Below are positions 1-5,773 of a stretch of 5,773 bases of DNA, in pieces. Numbering within the stretch: the stretch's first letter is position 1; every line of letters begins with the position of its first letter. Source of the DNA: Marinosulfonomonas sp. (GTDB lineage: Bacteria; Pseudomonadota; Alphaproteobacteria; Rhodobacterales; Rhodobacteraceae); assembly GCA_015494385.1 (NCBI GenBank), contig WGBJ01000264.1, forward strand, positions 1 through 5,773. Reading direction: 5' to 3'. The notes beneath the pieces were generated by a model that saw nothing but the letters and a program-made list of their open reading frames with translations, was not told the DNA's origin and ran no database searches. The translations under genes and the position numbers were made by a program.

Positions 1-78
1 AAATACAACCAGTTGATCCGGATCGAGGAAATGCTGGGCGAAAGCGCCGAATATGCCGGACGCTCGGTTTTGAAATAA
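1..78 (+). CDS. 3' end of an unidentified protein-coding gene (partial)
   Basis: Frame 1 is open from the first base and ends at a TAA at 76-78, giving a 25-residue C-terminal tail that begins KYNQLIRIEE and ends GRSVLK. Codon choice looks like that of the neighbouring genes, and a strong hairpin follows 7 bp after the stop, which fits a true gene end. The tail is charged and probably helical in its first half. It carries no motif that I can assign to a family, so no function is proposed. The gene body and start lie outside the window. It is on the same strand as the DUF1353 gene, but 152 bp separate them, so a shared operon is possible but not shown. Confidence 0.65.
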   Translation, partial: KYNQLIRIEEMLGESAEYAGRSVLK

Positions 79-85
79 CAACTCC

Positions 86-110
86 GGCGCAACCGGTTCA
101 CGGTTGCGCC
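86..110 (+). terminator. Perfect 10-bp GC-rich hairpin after the first gene (possible terminator)
   Basis: GGCGCAACCG at 86-95 and CGGTTGCGCC at 101-110 pair perfectly around a 5-base loop (GTTCA). The structure begins 7 bp past the upstream TAA, where a terminator would be expected. No T-run follows (the next bases are ACCCTTGG), so it is not a textbook intrinsic terminator. It could be a Rho-aided terminator or a 3'-end stabilising stem. Confidence 0.5.
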
Positions 111-219
111 ACCCTTGGTACAGGCACAATTCTGCCGACTTGGCTAATAGGCCAGCTTGTAAGAAAGCCCAATTCGCGGCAATATCCGGCTTTAATCCTT
201 TTAACGCTCTGATATTTTC

Positions 220-224
220 AGGAG
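220..224 (+). promoter_or_regulatory. Shine-Dalgarno AGGAG that fixes the TTG start of the DUF1353 gene
   Basis: AGGAG lies 6 bp before the TTG at 231-233. An in-frame TGA at 210-212 blocks any start further upstream than 213, and the next in-frame ATG would remove the whole signal sequence. TTG is therefore the best start. Confidence 0.75.
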
Positions 225-230
225 TCCCCG

Positions 231-1046
231 TTGCACAAATCCCTGCTTGTTCTTGCCCTGCTCACCTCGGCATGTGTTGTTCCGATCCCCGAAACGCAGG
301 AAATGAAGGACGCCCGTGTTCCAGTGCTCCCAGCCAACCCCTGCGAAAGCAAAAGCGCCGGAAAATGCAACTATATCAACGCCCCTGTTGTACTGAAATC
401 CCGCGCGATCCGGCTTAAAAACCGCCCGCTGCCGTTCTTTCGTACGGCAAAGGAAATCGAATTTATCGATGCCCGCCCGAACAAATGGATTGCCCCCTCG
501 GGCACCTTGACCGACGGGGCCTCGATCCCGAAAATGTTCTTTAAAACAATCGGCGCCCCGCGCAGCCGCGAATTTCTGAATGCCGCGACCCTGCATGATG
601 CCTATTGCGGGGTCGGCAACGAAACCTTGCCGCAATACCACTCGGATATCTGGCAGAACGTCCACCGCATGTTCTATGACGCCCTGCGAGTTGACGGCAC
701 ACCGGCAATCAAGGCCAAGATCATGTATGCGGCCGTCTATCTTGCCGGCCCGCGCTGGAATATGCCTGGCACAGCACCAAAAATGCGCGCCGTTCCCGGG
801 TTAATGGTTGTTACGGCTCCGCTTACAAAAGGCCCGCCCAACACACCGCTGCCCCAACTGATCCCCGAGGACATGCTGCTCAAGGCTATGCAAGAGGCAG
901 TCCTGTTCATCAAATCAAACAACCCCTCCTTGCGGCGTCTGGAAGCCTATTTGCGCAAAAGCGAACAGGGCATGCTGGCGCGGGTCAGCAAGGGGGCGGC
1001 TGACAACAACCAGACCAGCGGCCCGGCGGATTCCGCGGCCTATTAG
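231..1046 (+). CDS. DUF1353 domain protein, putative lipoprotein
   Basis: The 271-residue product opens with a short hydrophobic signal (about residues 4-14) and a cysteine at position 15 in the context LLTSAC, so it is probably a type II lipoprotein anchored on the periplasmic side. The lipobox is imperfect because Thr, not Leu, sits at -3. The central part matches DUF1353 (PF07087): TDGASIP at 94-100, LHDAYC at 121-126 (His122, Asp123), a helical HRMFYDAL segment at 145-152, and MYAAVYLAGPRW at 165-176. The conserved His/Asp residues suggest a metal or catalytic site, but the family has no established reaction. A C-terminal extension of about 95 residues after the domain shows no recognisable motif. 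Translation starts at TTG, set by a good SD and an upstream in-frame stop. The gene ends 9 bp before the cupin gene, with which it is probably cotranscribed. The family call is firm, the lipoprotein call moderate. Confidence 0.85.
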   Translation: MHKSLLVLALLTSACVVPIPETQEMKDARVPVLPANPCESKSAGKCNYINAPVVLKSRAIRLKNRPLPFFRTAKEIEFIDARPNKWIAPSGTLTDGASIPKMFFKTIGAPRSREFLNAATLHDAYCGVGNETLPQYHSDIWQNVHRMFYDALRVDGTPAIKAKIMYAAVYLAGPRWNMPGTAPKMRAVPGLMVVTAPLTKGPPNTPLPQLIPEDMLLKAMQEAVLFIKSNNPSLRRLEAYLRKSEQGMLARVSKGAADNNQTSGPADSAAY

Positions 1047-1055
1047 GATTATACC

Positions 1056-1487
1056 ATGCCAGATACTGCAGATCGCATCATCCAACAGCTAAACCTGTCC
1101 CCCCATCCCGAAGGGGGGCATTACCGGCAAACATGGATCGCCGATGCTGCCGACGGCTCACGCCCCGACGGCACCGCAATCCTGTTCCTGCTGAAAGCCG
1201 GCGAAGTCAGCCGCTGGCACCGGATTGATGCTGTCGAAATCTGGCACTTCTATGCTGGTGCGCCACTGACCCTTAGCATGGCAGAAACCGACGCCGGCCC
1301 GGCCCGCGATTACATCCTCGGGCCGGATGTTCTGAACGGCCAGTCCCCGCAACTGATCGTTCCCACCCACCATTGGCAGGCCGCCCGCAGCACCGGTGAT
1401 TATACTTTGGTCGGATGCACCGTTTCTCCGGCCTTTCGGTTCGAAGGGTTCGAAATGGCGCACGAGGGTTTCGAAATTCCGCGCTAG
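1056..1487 (+). CDS. DUF985 / Cupin_5 family small cupin protein
   Basis: The 143-residue product is a single cupin of the DUF985 type (PF06172). Landmarks run in order: HPEGG at 17-21, TAILFLL at 40-46, WHRID at 54-58, EIWHFYAGAPL at 61-71, IVPTHHWQAA at 101-110, GCTVSPAF at 120-127 and FEGFE at 129-133. The length is normal for the family. His55, Glu61 and His64 are the likely metal or ligand contacts by cupin analogy. Related proteins are often annotated as cupins or sugar-epimerase-like, but no reaction is established. Two positions differ from the pattern I remember: Val60 where an acidic residue is usual before EIW, and Ala126 in SPAF where APGF is common. The ATG lies 9 bp after the DUF1353 stop. 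Its SD-like AGGA (1045-1048) overlaps that stop codon, which suggests translational coupling. The protein has no signal peptide and is probably cytoplasmic. Confidence 0.88.
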   Translation: MPDTADRIIQQLNLSPHPEGGHYRQTWIADAADGSRPDGTAILFLLKAGEVSRWHRIDAVEIWHFYAGAPLTLSMAETDAGPARDYILGPDVLNGQSPQLIVPTHHWQAARSTGDYTLVGCTVSPAFRFEGFEMAHEGFEIPR

Positions 1488-1551
1488 GCTTCCCGTCCTT
1501 GTTCCATGGGCTACACCCGTTTACAGGACATCTCAAACTCTGCACCGCAGT

Positions 1552-2646
1552 TCACGGATAACTGATCCTGCCACCGCCAACCGCCGCCGCCACACCCGTG
1601 GTCATCGGCGCCGAGGTCGGCAACCCCCGCAGCACCCGCACCGCCAGATAGGCGAACGCCTGTGCCTCCAGCATATCACCGTCCAGCCCCACATCCTCGA
1701 CCGGCAGAACCGGACATTTCAGCACCCCTGCCAGCAACGCCATCAGCATCGGATTATGCCGCCCGCCACCACAGACCAGCACCCGCTTGGGCGGCACGGG
1801 GCAATGTTCCATCCCCTTGCCCACTGACGCCGCGGCAATCGCTGTCAGCGTGGCCACCGCATCGGCATCCGAATGGCCGGACACCTGTTGCAACAGATCG
1901 TCAAATTCGTTCCGGTCCAGCGATTTCGGCGGAACCTGATGGAAATACCCCCGCTTCAAAAACGCCCGCACCAGTGCCATATCCACCGTGCCCTTTGCCG
2001 CCAGCTCCCCGTCACGATCACAGTCCAGCCCCAACTGCTGCGCCACCAGATCATTGATCGGCGCATTGGCGGGGCCTGTATCAAATGCCAACAGCGCGCC
2101 CTCTTCCTCGGGCGTCGATTTAGAGGGGTCCACCCATGTCACATTGCCCACACCACCAAGGTTCAAGAACACCAACGGCGCATCGGCCTTGATCCATTTG
2201 GCACAGGCAAAATGGAAAAACGGCGCCAGCGGCGCGCCCTGCCCGCCCATTTCCACATCACTGCTGCGAAAATCCCAGACCACCGGTTTGTTCAGCAATT
2301 CCGCCAACCGCTGCCCGTCGCCCGTCTGATGGGTGCCGCGCCTGCCGGGGTCATGCGCCAGCGTCTGGCCGTGAAACCCCACCAGTTCGGCCTTTTTGAA
2401 ACCGGACAGAACCTCGGCATGGGTGGCCTCGACCAATTCGGTTGCCGCATCGACACCCGCCTCCCCCGGCCATTTGCCAAAAGCTGCGGAAATCACCTGC
2501 CGGTCCTTGTCCGGATAGGGTTGATAGGCGGTTTCGCCAAACTCGAAAATCGCCTCGCCATCGGTCAGCAGCATCGCCGCATCCACCCCGTCAAGCGAGG
2601 TGCCCGACATCGCGCCAAGCGCCCAGACCGGTCCTGTTTTCAACAT
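1552..2646 (-). CDS. anmK: Anhydro-N-acetylmuramic acid kinase
   Basis: AnmK uses ATP and water to open 1,6-anhydro-MurNAc, released from murein turnover, and phosphorylate it to MurNAc-6-phosphate in the cytoplasm. The 364-residue product has the family's usual length. It shows the N-terminal phosphate-binding loop [14 protein letters not shown] (11-24), [11 protein letters not shown] (90-100), [10 protein letters not shown] (107-116), the [19 protein letters not shown] stretch (124-142), NLGGVGN (162-168), [13 protein letters not shown] (188-200) with the likely catalytic Asp189, and the C-terminal VCGGGRHN (291-298). The ATG at 2646-2644 was chosen because AAGGGA sits 6 bp before it and the family motif follows at the normal distance. 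A longer in-frame start at 2727 would overlap tyrS and add 27 unrelated residues. The gene converges on the cupin gene with a 64-bp gap and diverges from tyrS. No other recycling gene (such as murQ) is in the window. Confidence 0.96.
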   Translation of the reverse strand: MLKTGPVWALGAMSGTSLDGVDAAMLLTDGEAIFEFGETAYQPYPDKDRQVISAAFGKWPGEAGVDAATELVEATHAEVLSGFKKAELVGFHGQTLAHDPGRRGTHQTGDGQRLAELLNKPVVWDFRSSDVEMGGQGAPLAPFFHFACAKWIKADAPLVFLNLGGVGNVTWVDPSKSTPEEEGALLAFDTGPANAPINDLVAQQLGLDCDRDGELAAKGTVDMALVRAFLKRGYFHQVPPKSLDRNEFDDLLQQVSGHSDADAVATLTAIAAASVGKGMEHCPVPPKRVLVCGGGRHNPMLMALLAGVLKCPVLPVEDVGLDGDMLEAQAFAYLAVRVLRGLPTSAPMTTGVAAAVGGGRISYP

Positions 2647-2715
2647 CCTCTTTCCCTTCGCCGCTGTCCCCGATATATCAGGGCGCAACGCACATGAGAA
2701 CGGATATTTGATACC
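2647..2715. promoter_or_regulatory. Shared upstream region of divergent anmK and tyrS
   Basis: Only 69 bp separate the two start codons, so promoters for both genes must lie here or reach into the coding regions. The palindrome GATATATC at 2672-2679 could supply a -10-like AT-rich core in either direction. I could not find a convincing -35 partner on either strand, so individual promoter boxes are not called. Confidence 0.45.
2653..2658 (-). promoter_or_regulatory. Ribosome binding site that sets the anmK start
   Basis: Read on the minus strand this is AAGGGA, 6 bp before the ATG at 2646-2644. It supports the 364-residue protein over the 391-residue version that would start inside tyrS. Confidence 0.6.
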
Positions 2716-3969
2716 ATGACCTACCACGCCAAATCAGAGTTTATGCGGGTGATGCTGGAACGCGGCTTTGTTGCTGATTGCACCGATTACCAGGCATTGG
2801 ATGAAGCCCTGATAAACGGGGTGGTTCCGGCCTATATCGGCTTTGACGCCACGGCGAAATCGCTGCATGTGGGCAGTCTGATCCAGATCATGATGCTGCG
2901 CTGGTTGCAGAAAACCGGCCATAAACCGATTGTTCTGATGGGCGGTGGCACCACCAAGGTGGGGGATCCAAGTTTCCGCGCCGATGAACGCCCGCTGCTG
3001 ACCGAGGATCAGATCAACGCCAATATCGCCGGCATCAAGCAGGTGTTTTCCAGCTATGTCCGTTTTGGCGATGGCGAGACGGACGCGAAAATGGTCAACA
3101 ACGCCGAATGGCTGGATGATCTGAACTACCTGTCGTTCCTGCGCGACATCGGGCGGCATTTTTCGGTCAACCGGATGCTGGCGTTTGAATCCGTCAAATC
3201 GCGGCTGGACCGCGAACAGTCGCTGTCGTTCCTCGAATTCAACTACATGATCCTGCAAGCCTATGATTTCCTTGAGCTTAACCGCCGCTATGGCTGTTTG
3301 CTGCAAATGGGTGGCTCGGACCAATGGGGCAATATCGTCAACGGGATCGACCTGACCCGCCGCGTGCTGGATAACCAGATTTTTGGCCTGACCACGCCAC
3401 TGCTGGAAACCTCGGACGGCAAGAAGATGGGCAAATCGCAGGATGGCGCGGTCTGGCTGAATGCCGACATGCGCTCCCCTTACGAATTCTGGCAATTCTG
3501 GCGCAACACCACGGATGCCGATGTTGGCCGTTTCCTGAAACTGTATACCGAACTGCCGGTCGAGGAATGTGAACGCCTTGGCGCGCTGGAAGGGGCCGAG
3601 ATCAACGAGGCCAAGATCCGCCTTGCCAACGAGGTCACCACACTGGCGCATGGGGCCGAGGCCGCCAAAACCGCCGAAGCCACGGCGCGCGAAGTGTTTG
3701 AAAAGGGCGGCGTGGGCGATGATCTGCCCACCCTGTCGCTGACAGCGGACGATATTGGCGATGGCATTTCCATCGTGCAACTGTTCGTCAAATCCGGTCT
3801 GGCCAAATCCGGCAAGGACACCAAACGCCTGATCGCCGAGAACGGTGCCAGGATGAATGATGAGCCTGTCACCAGCGCCGGCCAGATGATCACCGCTGCC
3901 GATCTGGACACAGCCATCAAACTGTCAGCAGGCAAAAAACGCCACGCGCTGATCACCCTCACTTCATAG
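2716..3969 (+). CDS. tyrS: Tyrosine--tRNA ligase
   Basis: This class I aminoacyl-tRNA synthetase charges tRNA-Tyr with tyrosine in the cytoplasm. The 417-residue protein is full length for the bacterial enzyme. Tyrosine-pocket residues are visible: YIGFDATA at 40-47 (Tyr40, Asp44), GDPS at 83-86, and [11 protein letters not shown] at 176-186 (Tyr177, Gln181, Asp184). The HIGH signature appears as HVGS (51-54), GGSDQWGN lies at 199-206, and the KMSKS loop appears as KMGKS (237-241). An S4-like RNA-binding domain occupies about residues 350-417. The ATG at 2716 gives the N-terminus [13 protein letters not shown], which fits close relatives as I remember them. The SD is weak (ACGGA at 2700-2704, 11 bp away), so the in-frame ATG at 2743 is a less likely alternative. 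It is transcribed divergently from anmK. No T-box or other leader fits in the 69-bp gap. Confidence 0.97.
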   Translation: MTYHAKSEFMRVMLERGFVADCTDYQALDEALINGVVPAYIGFDATAKSLHVGSLIQIMMLRWLQKTGHKPIVLMGGGTTKVGDPSFRADERPLLTEDQINANIAGIKQVFSSYVRFGDGETDAKMVNNAEWLDDLNYLSFLRDIGRHFSVNRMLAFESVKSRLDREQSLSFLEFNYMILQAYDFLELNRRYGCLLQMGGSDQWGNIVNGIDLTRRVLDNQIFGLTTPLLETSDGKKMGKSQDGAVWLNADMRSPYEFWQFWRNTTDADVGRFLKLYTELPVEECERLGALEGAEINEAKIRLANEVTTLAHGAEAAKTAEATAREVFEKGGVGDDLPTLSLTADDIGDGISIVQLFVKSGLAKSGKDTKRLIAENGARMNDEPVTSAGQMITAADLDTAIKLSAGKKRHALITLTS

Positions 3970-3993
3970 TTTCTCTTTTGTAAAAATATCCCC

Positions 3994-4035
3994 GCCGGAG
4001 GCTCCCGCCCCCAACACCACGGGGCCGCCTCCGGC
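3994..4035. repeat. GC-rich inverted repeat after tyrS, possible bidirectional terminator
   Basis: GCCGGAGGC at 3994-4002 is perfectly complementary to GCCTCCGGC at 4027-4035, with a 24-base loop that can itself partly pair (CCCCC against GGGG). It lies 24 bp past the tyrS stop. On the minus strand the stem is followed by GGGGATATTTTTA, a T-rich tail, so it looks more like a terminator for minus-strand transcripts. The motif resembles a GCCTCCGGCGGGGATATTT-like element that I recall as common between genes in Rhodobacteraceae. That is from memory, and only one copy is present here. Confidence 0.55.
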
Positions 4036-4060
4036 AATACACAAACAGTGCCCCGTCGCC

Positions 4061-4086
4061 TCCCCCCTCAGGGGGACCGAGGGGGA
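4061..4086. repeat. C-run/G-run inverted repeat with two possible pairings
   Basis: A six-C run at 4062-4067 can pair with GGGGG at 4071-4075 (3-base loop) or with GGGGG at 4081-4085, where flanking T4061-A4086 and TC/GA pairs help. ATTTACC follows. It could add to termination on the plus strand after tyrS. The pairing is seen in the sequence; the function is a guess. Confidence 0.4.
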
Positions 4087-4101
4087 TTTACCAAATATTA
4101 C

Positions 4102-4210
4102 AGCGCTTTGCGTTTTATTTGATACAAGCATCGACAGGACCGCCGAGGCAGCGATTACCAAAACAATGGCGTTCGGCGGTCATGCCGTTTCAGATCAAGC
4201 GCAAAGCGCT
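4102..4210. repeat. 11-bp perfect inverted repeat flanking an 87-bp core
   Basis: AGCGCTTTGCG at 4102-4112 matches the reverse complement CGCAAAGCGCT at 4200-4210. The right copy also forms its own small hairpin (AAGCGC, AAA, GCGCTT at 4197-4211) and contains the 10-bp palindrome AAAGCGCTTT (4203-4212). A further ATCAA match lies beside each arm (TTGAT at 4119-4123 and ATCAA at 4194-4198). The core has no supported gene. It lies just past the 3' end of the DUF3179 gene. Confidence 0.5.
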
Positions 4211-4227
4211 TTAAGCGGGCGCAGCCC

Positions 4228-5208
4228 TCAATTAGCCAACATCCATTCCCCGTTCGGGAAAAACGCATGGAACGCAAAGGCGAACATCACATCATGCGGC
4301 ACATCGCGCCCCCTGGCGTCGCGCACCCGTACCGTGCCAACATCCTTGCCCTTGCCAATCCGCCGCGTATCCAGCGCCGAGGCCTGACCCGACGCCCAGC
4401 TGATCACCAGCCCCGCCTCGCGCACTTCGCCCTCGGCACTTAACCGGTTCATCGGCCACGCCCGCTTGCCAACCCGCACCACCCGCATCAGGGGCGGAAT
4501 ACCATGCGGCGGCATTTCCCCGTTGAACAAAAAGGGCCGCGCGGAACTGTCATAGCTGACGTAAGGGTTCTGCCCATAGCTGCGGCTCCAGTCGGGTTCG
4601 TCCATCACCAATGCATCGGGGTTGCGGGTCTTGAACTCGCCCCAACTTTCCATCCAGCTGGGCAGTTGTTTCAAAACCTTGCCCTTGTTTGCCCCGACAA
4701 TGCCGGTGCCGATCGCCTGTTGCCACCAGCTCTCGGTCTGTTTGTCATACATCACCATGTCCGAATTGCGCAGCTTGCCGGACACGCCGAAATCCAGCAC
4801 CTTGCCACCAACCCGCCGGTCAAACACCATGCCCGAATTACACAGCGGGCAGAACGTCACCGCCACCGGCACCCCGCCAACCACATCATTGACGATTTCA
4901 TGCCAGAGCAGATAGCGGATCGGATAGGCGCGTGGTGTCTGGCCTTTGATTTCAACGGTGATCACCGGTTCACGCGGCTCAATGCGGGTTTCGGATGAAA
5001 CCTTGCGAAACTTCGGGTTGCTGATGGCCGGTATCCCGTCCTTGGGCGGGCCACCGGACAGGATTTCGCTCCAGTCTGTCACGCTGCTGCGGGAAAAATC
5101 GGTGTTGGGCCATTCCGATTTCCAAAGGTCCGGATTGGCGCTGGCCGTGGTAGCAAGGGCTGTGACAACGGCGGCAATCAACGGGAATATGCGGAAATGG
5201 CGGCGCAT
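4228..5208 (-). CDS. DUF3179 domain protein, secreted
   Basis: The 326-residue product begins with a classic Sec signal peptide: basic MRRHFR, a hydrophobic core at about 8-20, and a likely cut after ASA at 24. It should therefore act in the periplasm. The mature part matches DUF3179 (PF11376): the strand ITVEIKGQTPRAYPIRYLLW (83-102), HEIVND (103-108), VTFCPLCNSGMVFDR (117-131), LRNSDMVMYD (146-155), SWWQQAIGTGI (160-170) and FAFHAFFP (311-318). Cys120 and Cys123 are the only cysteines and form a CPLC motif, which suggests a redox or metal role (copper or iron), but the family has no proven activity. The start is well supported by AGGAGG 7 bp upstream. A nearby ATG at 5215-5213 is out of frame and touches the SD. 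The gene follows the cyclophilin gene on the same strand after 111 bp and converges on tyrS. Confidence 0.9.
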   Translation of the reverse strand: MRRHFRIFPLIAAVVTALATTASANPDLWKSEWPNTDFSRSSVTDWSEILSGGPPKDGIPAISNPKFRKVSSETRIEPREPVITVEIKGQTPRAYPIRYLLWHEIVNDVVGGVPVAVTFCPLCNSGMVFDRRVGGKVLDFGVSGKLRNSDMVMYDKQTESWWQQAIGTGIVGANKGKVLKQLPSWMESWGEFKTRNPDALVMDEPDWSRSYGQNPYVSYDSSARPFLFNGEMPPHGIPPLMRVVRVGKRAWPMNRLSAEGEVREAGLVISWASGQASALDTRRIGKGKDVGTVRVRDARGRDVPHDVMFAFAFHAFFPNGEWMLAN

Positions 5209-5210
5209 GG

Positions 5211-5244
5211 GGCATCCTCCTGGTTGGGGTGGATGCAGGATGCC
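5211..5244 (-). promoter_or_regulatory. DUF3179 ribosome binding site within a possible masking stem
   Basis: The SD AGGAGG (minus strand, 5221-5216) is 7 bp before the ATG at 5208. GGATGCC at 5217-5211 (minus strand), which includes the last two SD bases, is complementary to GGCATCC at 5244-5238. A second copy, GCATCC at 5236-5231, offers an alternative partner. Pairing would place part of the SD in a stem. The SD itself is certain; the regulatory stem is an inference. Confidence 0.45.
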
Positions 5245-5250
5245 AGAGCG

Positions 5251-5272
5251 GCAGGCGCAAGGATAGGCCTGC
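5251..5272 (-). repeat. 6-bp inverted repeat in the DUF3179 leader
   Basis: GCAGGC at 5251-5256 pairs with GCCTGC at 5267-5272 around a 10-base loop. It lies between the post-cyclophilin hairpin and the SD-masking stem. The pairing is visible but short, and a role is not shown. Confidence 0.3.
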
Positions 5273-5282
5273 TCACGGTGGT

Positions 5283-5315
5283 TTGAAGGGACGTGCGTCA
5301 GGCCCGCCCCTTCAA
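5283..5315 (-). terminator. Hairpin just after the cyclophilin stop
   Basis: On the minus strand TTGAAGGG at 5315-5308 pairs with CCCTTCAA at 5290-5283 around a 17-base loop, with an inner GCG/CGC pairing possible. It starts 4 bp after the TAA at 5322-5320. No T-run follows (the next bases are ACCACC), so termination may be leaky or Rho-dependent, and the DUF3179 gene could receive read-through. Confidence 0.45.
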
Positions 5316-5319
5316 GGGT

Positions 5320-5773
5320 TTATTCGTCAACAACGGTGACTTTGGCCATATAGTCGGGATCCGTGACCAGACCGTTCATCGCCTTGTCGCCCAGCTTGAT
5401 GTTATACAGCGTTGGCAAACCGTCGATCAGACGGCCAACCACGGTATATTGCCCGTTCAGGTTTTTAGCCGGTCCAAACATGATAAAGAACTGGCTGTTG
5501 GCCGAATCCGGATTGTTGGACCGCGCCATGCCGACAGTGCCCAGTTTGAACGGGATGTTGGAAAACTCGGCCTTCAGGTCGGGCATATCCGAAGCACCCC
5601 GCCCCGCATCGGCAATATCACCGCCCTGCTTGCCGTATTGCACGTCCCCCGTCTGGGCCATGAATTCGTCAATCACACGGTGGAACACAACGCCGTCATA
5701 GGCACCTGATTTTGCCAGCGCAACGATGCGTTCAACATGGGCCGGTGCCACATGGGGCAGCAGGTCAATCACC
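5320..5773 (-). CDS. Cyclophilin-type peptidyl-prolyl cis-trans isomerase (5' end outside window)
   Basis: The visible 150 residues are the main cyclophilin domain, which catalyses cis-trans isomerisation of Xaa-Pro bonds during protein folding. Recognisable parts, counted from the first complete codon (5772-5770), are VAPAHVERI (8-16), FHRVIDEFMAQTGD (30-43) with the catalytic-type Arg32 and Gln40, MARSNNPDSANSQFFIMF (82-99), and LNGQYTVVGRLIDG (105-118). The frame is open to the window edge. The GTG at 5772-5770 is probably an internal Val, because the first strand of the fold is missing. Whether the protein has a signal peptide (periplasmic) or not (cytoplasmic) cannot be seen. One oddity is Glu36 in VIDEFM where bacterial relatives usually have Gly. 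The C-terminus (DYMAKVTVVDE) is intact. Confidence 0.93.
   Translation of the reverse strand, partial: VIDLLPHVAPAHVERIVALAKSGAYDGVVFHRVIDEFMAQTGDVQYGKQGGDIADAGRGASDMPDLKAEFSNIPFKLGTVGMARSNNPDSANSQFFIMFGPAKNLNGQYTVVGRLIDGLPTLYNIKLGDKAMNGLVTDPDYMAKVTVVDE

Noticed and set aside
140..216. Candidate sigma-70 boxes upstream of the DUF1353 gene (TTGTAA at 157-162, CAATAT at 180-185, GATATT at 211-216)
   Set aside because: The spacing and -10 matches are poor, so none is better than chance in this AT-richer stretch.
1488..1551. Possible terminator between the convergent cupin gene and anmK
   Set aside because: No stem of useful length with a T-run was found on either strand.
1873..2697. 274-codon plus-strand open frame opposite anmK
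   Set aside because: It is fully antisense to a clear AnmK, is rich in Arg/His/Gln/Pro, and matches no family. It is a typical GC-rich shadow frame.
2647..2727. 27-residue N-terminal extension of anmK
   Set aside because: It would overlap tyrS and has no matching sequence before the conserved AnmK N-terminus. The ATG at 2646 has a good SD.
2734..3780. 348-codon minus-strand open frame opposite tyrS
   Set aside because: It is fully antisense to a complete TyrRS with all signature motifs, and its composition is unlike a folded protein of a known family. Codon bias of tyrS explains the lack of stops.
3964..4161. 65-codon minus-strand open frame after tyrS
   Set aside because: It has a TTG start without an SD, runs through the inverted repeats and overlaps the tyrS end. 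It is better explained as translated repeat sequence.
4166..4387. 73-codon plus-strand open frame over the DUF3179 3' end
   Set aside because: It overlaps the well-supported minus-strand gene, has no SD and no family features.
5213..5215. Upstream ATG as an alternative DUF3179 start
   Set aside because: It directly abuts the SD with no spacer and is out of frame with the signal peptide and domain.

Overview
The window looks like an ordinary stretch of alphaproteobacterial chromosome, most likely from a marine Rhodobacteraceae (Roseobacter-group) bacterium. This rests on three things: the moderately high G+C content, the type of TyrRS (an N-terminus and a KMGKS signature that I associate, from memory, with Rhodobacteraceae), and a GC-rich inverted repeat followed by an AT-rich tail after tyrS that resembles a recurring intergenic element of that family. 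No phage, transposon, CRISPR array, rRNA or tRNA gene was seen.

Layout. Positions 1-78 hold the last 25 codons of an unidentified plus-strand gene, followed by a perfect 10-bp hairpin at 86-110. Two plus-strand genes, 9 bp apart, follow: a TTG-started DUF1353 putative lipoprotein (231-1046) and a DUF985/Cupin_5 small cupin (1056-1487). Convergent to them on the minus strand is anmK (1552-2646), the anhydro-N-acetylmuramic acid kinase of peptidoglycan recycling. It diverges from tyrS (2716-3969, tyrosyl-tRNA synthetase) across a 69-bp shared upstream region. After tyrS comes a 258-bp spacer packed with inverted repeats (3970-4227). The minus strand then carries a secreted DUF3179 protein (4228-5208) and, upstream of it, the 3' part of a cyclophilin-type peptidyl-prolyl isomerase (5320-5773, cut by the window edge). 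The 111 bp between those two hold a post-stop hairpin and a possible structure over the DUF3179 ribosome binding site.

Functionally the genes are a mix: translation (tyrS), murein recycling (anmK), protein folding (cyclophilin), and three families without an established role (DUF1353, DUF985, DUF3179). The only tightly linked pair is DUF1353-cupin. I see no convincing new multi-gene system. The points most worth a second look are the repeat-dense convergent spacer after tyrS, the possible SD-masking leader of the DUF3179 gene, and the DUF1353-cupin pair.
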